The notes under the pieces are model-generated. The model was not told the DNA's origin. It searched no databases and saw only the letters and a program-made list of their open reading frames with translations. A program made the position numbers and the translations under genes. DNA of 64,000 nucleotides from Actinocrispum wychmicini (GTDB taxonomy: Bacteria; Actinomycetota; Actinomycetes; Mycobacteriales; Pseudonocardiaceae). This document shows, one piece after another, positions 60,590 to 64,000 of the stretch. How positions within the stretch are numbered: position 1 is the stretch's first letter; each line of letters begins with the position of its first letter. The stretch lies in assembly GCF_004345645.1 (NCBI RefSeq), contig NZ_SLWS01000002.1:1-64000 (forward strand), given 5' to 3'.

Positions 60590-62421
60590 CCTTCACGCTG
60601 CGAGATGGACAGCTGCTGAAAGACGGCATGCCTTGGCGTGCCGTGGGTGTGAACTACCATCCATCGGCTGCGGGTTGCCGGATCTGGCTGGACTGGAACG
60701 TCGTCGCGATCGAGCACGACTTTCGCACCATCGCCGGTCATGGGCTCAACACCGTGCGGGTGTTCGTGTTCTGGCGGGATGTCGAGCCCGAGGAAGGCTG
60801 TCACGACACCGAGGTGCTCGGCCACGTCCGTACTCTCGTCGAACTGGCTGAGCGGTACGGTCTGGCTTGTGTGGTGTCGGTGTTCACGATCTGGATGAAC
60901 GGCGAGCGACTCGACCTGTCGTGGCGGCGGGGGCGGAACCTGTGGCGCGATCCCGTGTTGCTCGACCGCGGCGAAGCGTACTTGCGGGCCTTGGCCCATG
61001 TCCTGCGAGGGCTGGACAACGTGCTCGCCCTCGATCTCGGTGACGAGATCGGCAACATCGACCCGGGCGCCTCGGCCGCGCCGGATCGTACCGAGGTGGC
61101 CGACTGGCAGACAAGAATGTCCACCGCGGCTCGCGAGATCCTGCCTGGAGTGCTGGTTTGCCAGGCCAATGACGTGTCCGGGGTGTTGCGTTCCGCGTCG
61201 TTCGGCCCCGACAACGGAGTCGGACTCGATGTGCACGCCGTGCATGGCTGGCCGCTGTGGACACCGGGTGCGGTGGAGTCGACGGCGTCGCTGAAGGCCA
61301 GCCAGTTGCCATCCTTCCTCGTTGGCTACGCCTCGGCGTACGGTCCGGCGCTGGTCGACGAACTCGGTTCCTACGGCGTGAGCGACACGATCGCGGCGGG
61401 CTACCAACGTGCGGGTGGTGCCGCTGCGCTCGCGTCAGGCGCGGTTGGCGTCCTGGCGTGGTGCTGGCAGGACATCACTTCCACCGCGCCGCCTTATGAC
61501 ACCCGACCGGCTGAACGGGTCGCGGGCCTGCTCAGGGCGGACGGCACCGAGCGGCCGGCGCTCACCGCACTCGTCGACACCGCGCGACTCGCCGCACTGC
61601 TCAACGACTTTCGGCCCGATCGCCCCAGGGTCGCCCTGTATCTGCCGGAGTCGGCCCGCACCGCCAACTCGTCCTATTTGGACGCACCCGTGGGCACCGT
61701 GGCCACGTTCTTCGCGAGCCTCCTGCTGCGTCGCGCGGGCTTGCCACACCGAGTGGTCGCCGGCGACGTCGGCGACGCTGACCTGCTCGTGGTGCCGTCG
61801 GTGGCCCGGTTGACGCTGAGAGACCAAGACCGGCTACGTGACCACCTGGAGCGCGGCGGCACAGTGTACCTCTCGGTGGCCGACCATGTCGGCGGCCTGC
61901 CAGGCGCCGACCTGACCGGGGTCGAGCCGGTCGATTTCACCCTCGTCGACGACGACGACCACCACCAGCGGCTGCGATGGGTTGCCCAGGAAGGCGGACC
62001 AGGCGGCGAATGGCCGTTGGCACCGACGCCCGTCCGGCAGGTGGTGGTCCGGCCGACCACGGCCCGAGTGCTGGCGGTCCTCGCCGACGACATACCCGCG
62101 TGCACGGTCAACAACGTCGGTCCCGGCCGGTTCATCGTCGCCACCGTCCCGGTGGAACTACAGCTCGACCGCCCTGGGGCGCTGGAAGACACGGACCTGC
62201 ACACTCTCTACGCGACGATCGCCGGCCTTGCCGGCATCACGCCACCGATGGCGACACCACCCGAGGTGGAGGTCGTCACCGGAACGATCGACGGGCAGCC
62301 GGCGACCGTCCTGGTCAACCACGGGATCACAGCTTCCCCGTTGCCCGGCCGCCGACTCGCGGTGCCCGCGAAGGGATGGCTCGTGTTACGCTCCGGACAA
62401 CTACTCGCTCAGGCCGGTTAG
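60586..62421 (+). CDS. Glycoside hydrolase (clan GH-A)-like protein
   Basis: 611 aa. N-terminal barrel (about 1-320) of the GH5/GH39-like clan: V-G-V-N-Y-H-P, N-T-V-R-V-F-V-F-W, L-A-L-D-L-G-D-E-I-G-N (acid/base Glu, but D-E instead of the canonical N-E), and L-V-D-E-L-G-S-Y-G as likely nucleophile. A GATase-like domain (L-L-V-V-P-S-V-A-R-L) and a beta C-terminal domain follow, like GH42-type enzymes. No signal peptide, so it acts in the cytoplasm, perhaps trimming or remodelling a glycosylated intermediate. TTA codon at residue 601. Confidence 0.75.
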   Translation: MTFTLRDGQLLKDGMPWRAVGVNYHPSAAGCRIWLDWNVVAIEHDFRTIAGHGLNTVRVFVFWRDVEPEEGCHDTEVLGHVRTLVELAERYGLACVVSVFTIWMNGERLDLSWRRGRNLWRDPVLLDRGEAYLRALAHVLRGLDNVLALDLGDEIGNIDPGASAAPDRTEVADWQTRMSTAAREILPGVLVCQANDVSGVLRSASFGPDNGVGLDVHAVHGWPLWTPGAVESTASLKASQLPSFLVGYASAYGPALVDELGSYGVSDTIAAGYQRAGGAAALASGAVGVLAWCWQDITSTAPPYDTRPAERVAGLLRADGTERPALTALVDTARLAALLNDFRPDRPRVALYLPESARTANSSYLDAPVGTVATFFASLLLRRAGLPHRVVAGDVGDADLLVVPSVARLTLRDQDRLRDHLERGGTVYLSVADHVGGLPGADLTGVEPVDFTLVDDDDHHQRLRWVAQEGGPGGEWPLAPTPVRQVVVRPTTARVLAVLADDIPACTVNNVGPGRFIVATVPVELQLDRPGALEDTDLHTLYATIAGLAGITPPMATPPEVEVVTGTIDGQPATVLVNHGITASPLPGRRLAVPAKGWLVLRSGQLLAQAG

Positions 62422-62425
62422 CGTG

Positions 62426-63634
62426 CTAGGCGGCGACAACCGCGCCGTCGTAACCTGTCTCCAGTTCCCGCCGGACACGGTCCCGAGCTTTTTCCCACCA
62501 GCGGCTGCCCACCAGCTCGTGGCCGATCCGGTCGTAGGCGGCGAGTACTCGTTCGCCCAGTGGTGTCGCAATGGATGCCTCCTGGGCCATCCGCTCGGCC
62601 CATTCGTCCCGGCAGGCACATCCTTGCCGACGTAGGTCCTCGACGATGTCGTAGCCGCCGTTCGCGTTGAAGGCGTTCAGGCCATCGATCACCCTGTCCC
62701 TGCAGAGCGGGCATGTCGTTGGCGCCTCGCGCAACGGATCCGACACCTGTTCGCGGCGGCGCGGGTCGGTGGGCGTCGTGGAGTACCAGGAGAGGACAAC
62801 CGACCGGGCCGCGTCCGGGCCGAGACGGTGCAGTGCCTCCACCAAGGACCACAACGAGGGACAACGGTAGGAGTCCCGTTCCCACAACCACTCCTGCAGC
62901 GTCCATCCCTTCACGTTGGACGGGAACAGGACGCAGATGTGGCTGCCGTTGCCCAGTGCCCAACGGATCGTGCCGACCGCCGACTCGATGGCCTCCTCCT
63001 GGGTCAGGAACGGCACCCCCAGCAGAACGTTGCTCACGGGGAACGCGTGATGCCGCCGAAGGGCAGCGGTGGCGTTCCGGTAGCTGTCCGGGCTCAACGA
63101 CTTCCCGACACAGTGTGCCTGCACCCACGAGTGCGCGGCCTCCAGGCCGAGGTTGACGAACAACCGTTTGTCGCCCACCAGGGATGCCGCATGGGCGATC
63201 ATGTCGGGCGACAGTGTCTCCGGCCTTGACTCGCAGGAGAAGATCGACGCGTCCGTTTCGGCCGCCATGGCGAGGATCGCGTCCCGAGCCGCCGCCGGGA
63301 CCTCGGTCACGTCGAACATGTTGCCGAGCGGAGAGATGCCGAGCGCGTCGTAACTGTCCTTCAAGGATAACGCTTCCCGTACGCTATCGACGATGCTGTC
63401 GGTGCCCACTCGCTCGGCCACGGCGTAGTTGCACATCGTGCACTCCCCCGCACGGTCGTAACGACAGCCAAACGACCGGAAGAAGATGTAGGTGAGAACG
63501 CGCTCCGCACTGGGTCGAGGGTCCATGGCGACCCGCTGTTCTCGCACGGCGTAGCGCCAGCTCTCCTGTTCCTTCGGCCGTGCCGACCGAATCAGGATGT
63601 TGGCCCTACGGACGAGCGAATTCGCCTGGAGCAT
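62426..63634 (-). CDS. Radical SAM protein with C-terminal Cys motifs
   Basis: 402 aa from ATG 63634 (GAGGAG upstream). Iron-sulfur cysteines at 57, 65 and 68 (F-G-C-R-Y-D-R-A-G-E-C-T-M-C-N-Y), the spacing seen in the Elp3-like/TIGR01210 radical SAM group. Later I-S-P-L-G-N-M-F-D, F-V-N-L-G-L-E-A-A and S-N-V-L-L-G-V-P-F-L follow the barrel. Near the C-terminus a C-P-L-C pair and C-A-C form a second possible metal site. TTA codon at 63368-63370. It overlaps the end of the UvrA-type gene, so the two are co-translated. Role in the pathway unknown. Confidence 0.75.
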   Translation of the reverse strand: MLQANSLVRRANILIRSARPKEQESWRYAVREQRVAMDPRPSAERVLTYIFFRSFGCRYDRAGECTMCNYAVAERVGTDSIVDSVREALSLKDSYDALGISPLGNMFDVTEVPAAARDAILAMAAETDASIFSCESRPETLSPDMIAHAASLVGDKRLFVNLGLEAAHSWVQAHCVGKSLSPDSYRNATAALRRHHAFPVSNVLLGVPFLTQEEAIESAVGTIRWALGNGSHICVLFPSNVKGWTLQEWLWERDSYRCPSLWSLVEALHRLGPDAARSVVLSWYSTTPTDPRRREQVSDPLREAPTTCPLCRDRVIDGLNAFNANGGYDIVEDLRRQGCACRDEWAERMAQEASIATPLGERVLAAYDRIGHELVGSRWWEKARDRVRRELETGYDGAVVAA

Positions 63635-64000
63635 CGGATCTCCTCGCGTCTGGTTCCGTTGTCGGATCTGGTGCACCGAGGCCCCGCCCGGCGAGTGTCC
63701 GGCGCAGGAACGGTGCCATCGCACTGTGTTCGTGACGCGCGATGTCCTCCGGTGTGCCGACCGCGACCACGCGTCCGCCGTCGGCCCCGCTTCCCGGGCC
63801 GAGGTCGATCACCCAGTCCGCGGCCGCGATGACGTCCACGTTGTGCTCGATGACGATCATGGTGTGGCCGGTGTCGACGAACCGGCGCAGGAAGCCGACG
63901 AGCAGTGCTACGTCGACCGCGTGCAGGCCACTGGTCGGCTCGTCCAAAATGTACAGGCAAGGTCCGTCCCGGCCGTCACGGCACAGTTCGCGGGCGAGCT
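63606..64000 (-). CDS. UvrA-type ABC ATPase, C-terminal part (runs off the window)
   Basis: The visible part covers about 130 C-terminal residues; the gene continues beyond 64000. Walker B and D-loop are in Y-I-L-D-E-P-T-S-G-L-H, the H-loop in V-I-E-H-N-V-D-V-I, then W-V-I-D-L-G-P-G-S-G-A-D-G-G and G-T-P-E-D-I-A. This is the canonical end of UvrA and UvrA-like proteins. Paralogues beside antibiotic clusters (DrrC type) give self-resistance to DNA-acting products; the housekeeping uvrA cannot be excluded without the N-terminus. Its 3' end overlaps the radical SAM start by 29 bases. Confidence 0.9.
   Translation of the reverse strand, partial: LARELCRDGRDGPCLYILDEPTSGLHAVDVALLVGFLRRFVDTGHTMIVIEHNVDVIAAADWVIDLGPGSGADGGRVVAVGTPEDIARHEHSAMAPFLRRTLAGRGLGAPDPTTEPDARRSDAPGEFARP

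Overview
The window is high-GC actinomycete DNA. GTG starts, stop/start-coupled genes (ATGA, GTGA) and actinomycete-specific families (a Pra-like element protein, DUF2637, DUF3558, DUF6247, FAAL-PKS) fit a Pseudonocardiales-type genome, but no marker gene fixes the genus. It falls into three parts.

(1) 1 to about 4.2 kb: one flank of an actinomycete integrative/conjugative element (AICE). Six small minus-strand genes overlap in one operon, including a Pra-like activator. Opposite it lie an XRE regulator with a C-terminal PLD-like domain, a Nudix hydrolase (compare Pif of pSAM2) and an HD hydrolase. The 2.3-3.6 kb stretch is visibly less GC-rich than its surroundings.

(2) About 4.8 to 22 kb: a scrapyard of chromosomal and mobile fragments. 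It holds a long repeat protein (wHTH/HSP90-associated type), a truncated DMT permease, an AI-2E permease and a secreted beta-helix protein. It also holds two near-complete IS elements with DDE transposases, several IS remnants, a DUF6247 antitoxin whose toxin partner was cut by an IS, a 3' tRNA-Lys fragment (probable att site) and a frameshifted tyrosine integrase. Two paralogous HTH + NBR1-Ig-like genes follow (one with a one-base frameshift), then a GT4 glycosyltransferase. A regulator-like gene at the edge of part 3 appears reduced to its two ends by an IS.

(3) About 22.2 to 63.6 kb: a large biosynthetic gene cluster that I cannot assign to a known product. The core is a fatty acyl-AMP ligase feeding one type I PKS module (ACP-KS-AT-DH-KR-ACP; no ER or TE). 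Around it are: a type III PLP decarboxylase plus adenylating enzyme; an ATP-grasp ligase; a transglutaminase-like protein; a luciferase-type monooxygenase; an argininosuccinate synthase-like ligase; a PhyH dioxygenase; a methyltransferase; an acyl-CoA dehydrogenase-like flavoprotein without the usual Glu; a PIG-L deacetylase and an aldehyde dehydrogenase. The downstream PKS operon adds a zinc alcohol dehydrogenase, sugar nucleotidyltransferase, P450, C39-peptidase ABC exporter and amidase. A minus-strand operon holds a PEP-synthase-like enzyme split over coupled genes, a cyclase, a free ACP, an AurF-type diiron oxygenase, a DltA-like adenylation protein and a carboxylesterase. A last plus-strand operon has an acyl-AMP ligase, GT4, sugar aminotransferase and glycoside hydrolase-like protein. 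A radical SAM protein and a UvrA-type ATPase (partial, at the right edge) close the window.

Read together, the genes suggest an acyl/polyketide chain condensed with one or more decarboxylated or oxidised amino acids and an amino sugar, then exported by the C39 ABC protein. This is inference. TTA codons in the PKS, amidase, acyl ligase, GH-like, radical SAM and GT genes suggest bldA-type developmental control.
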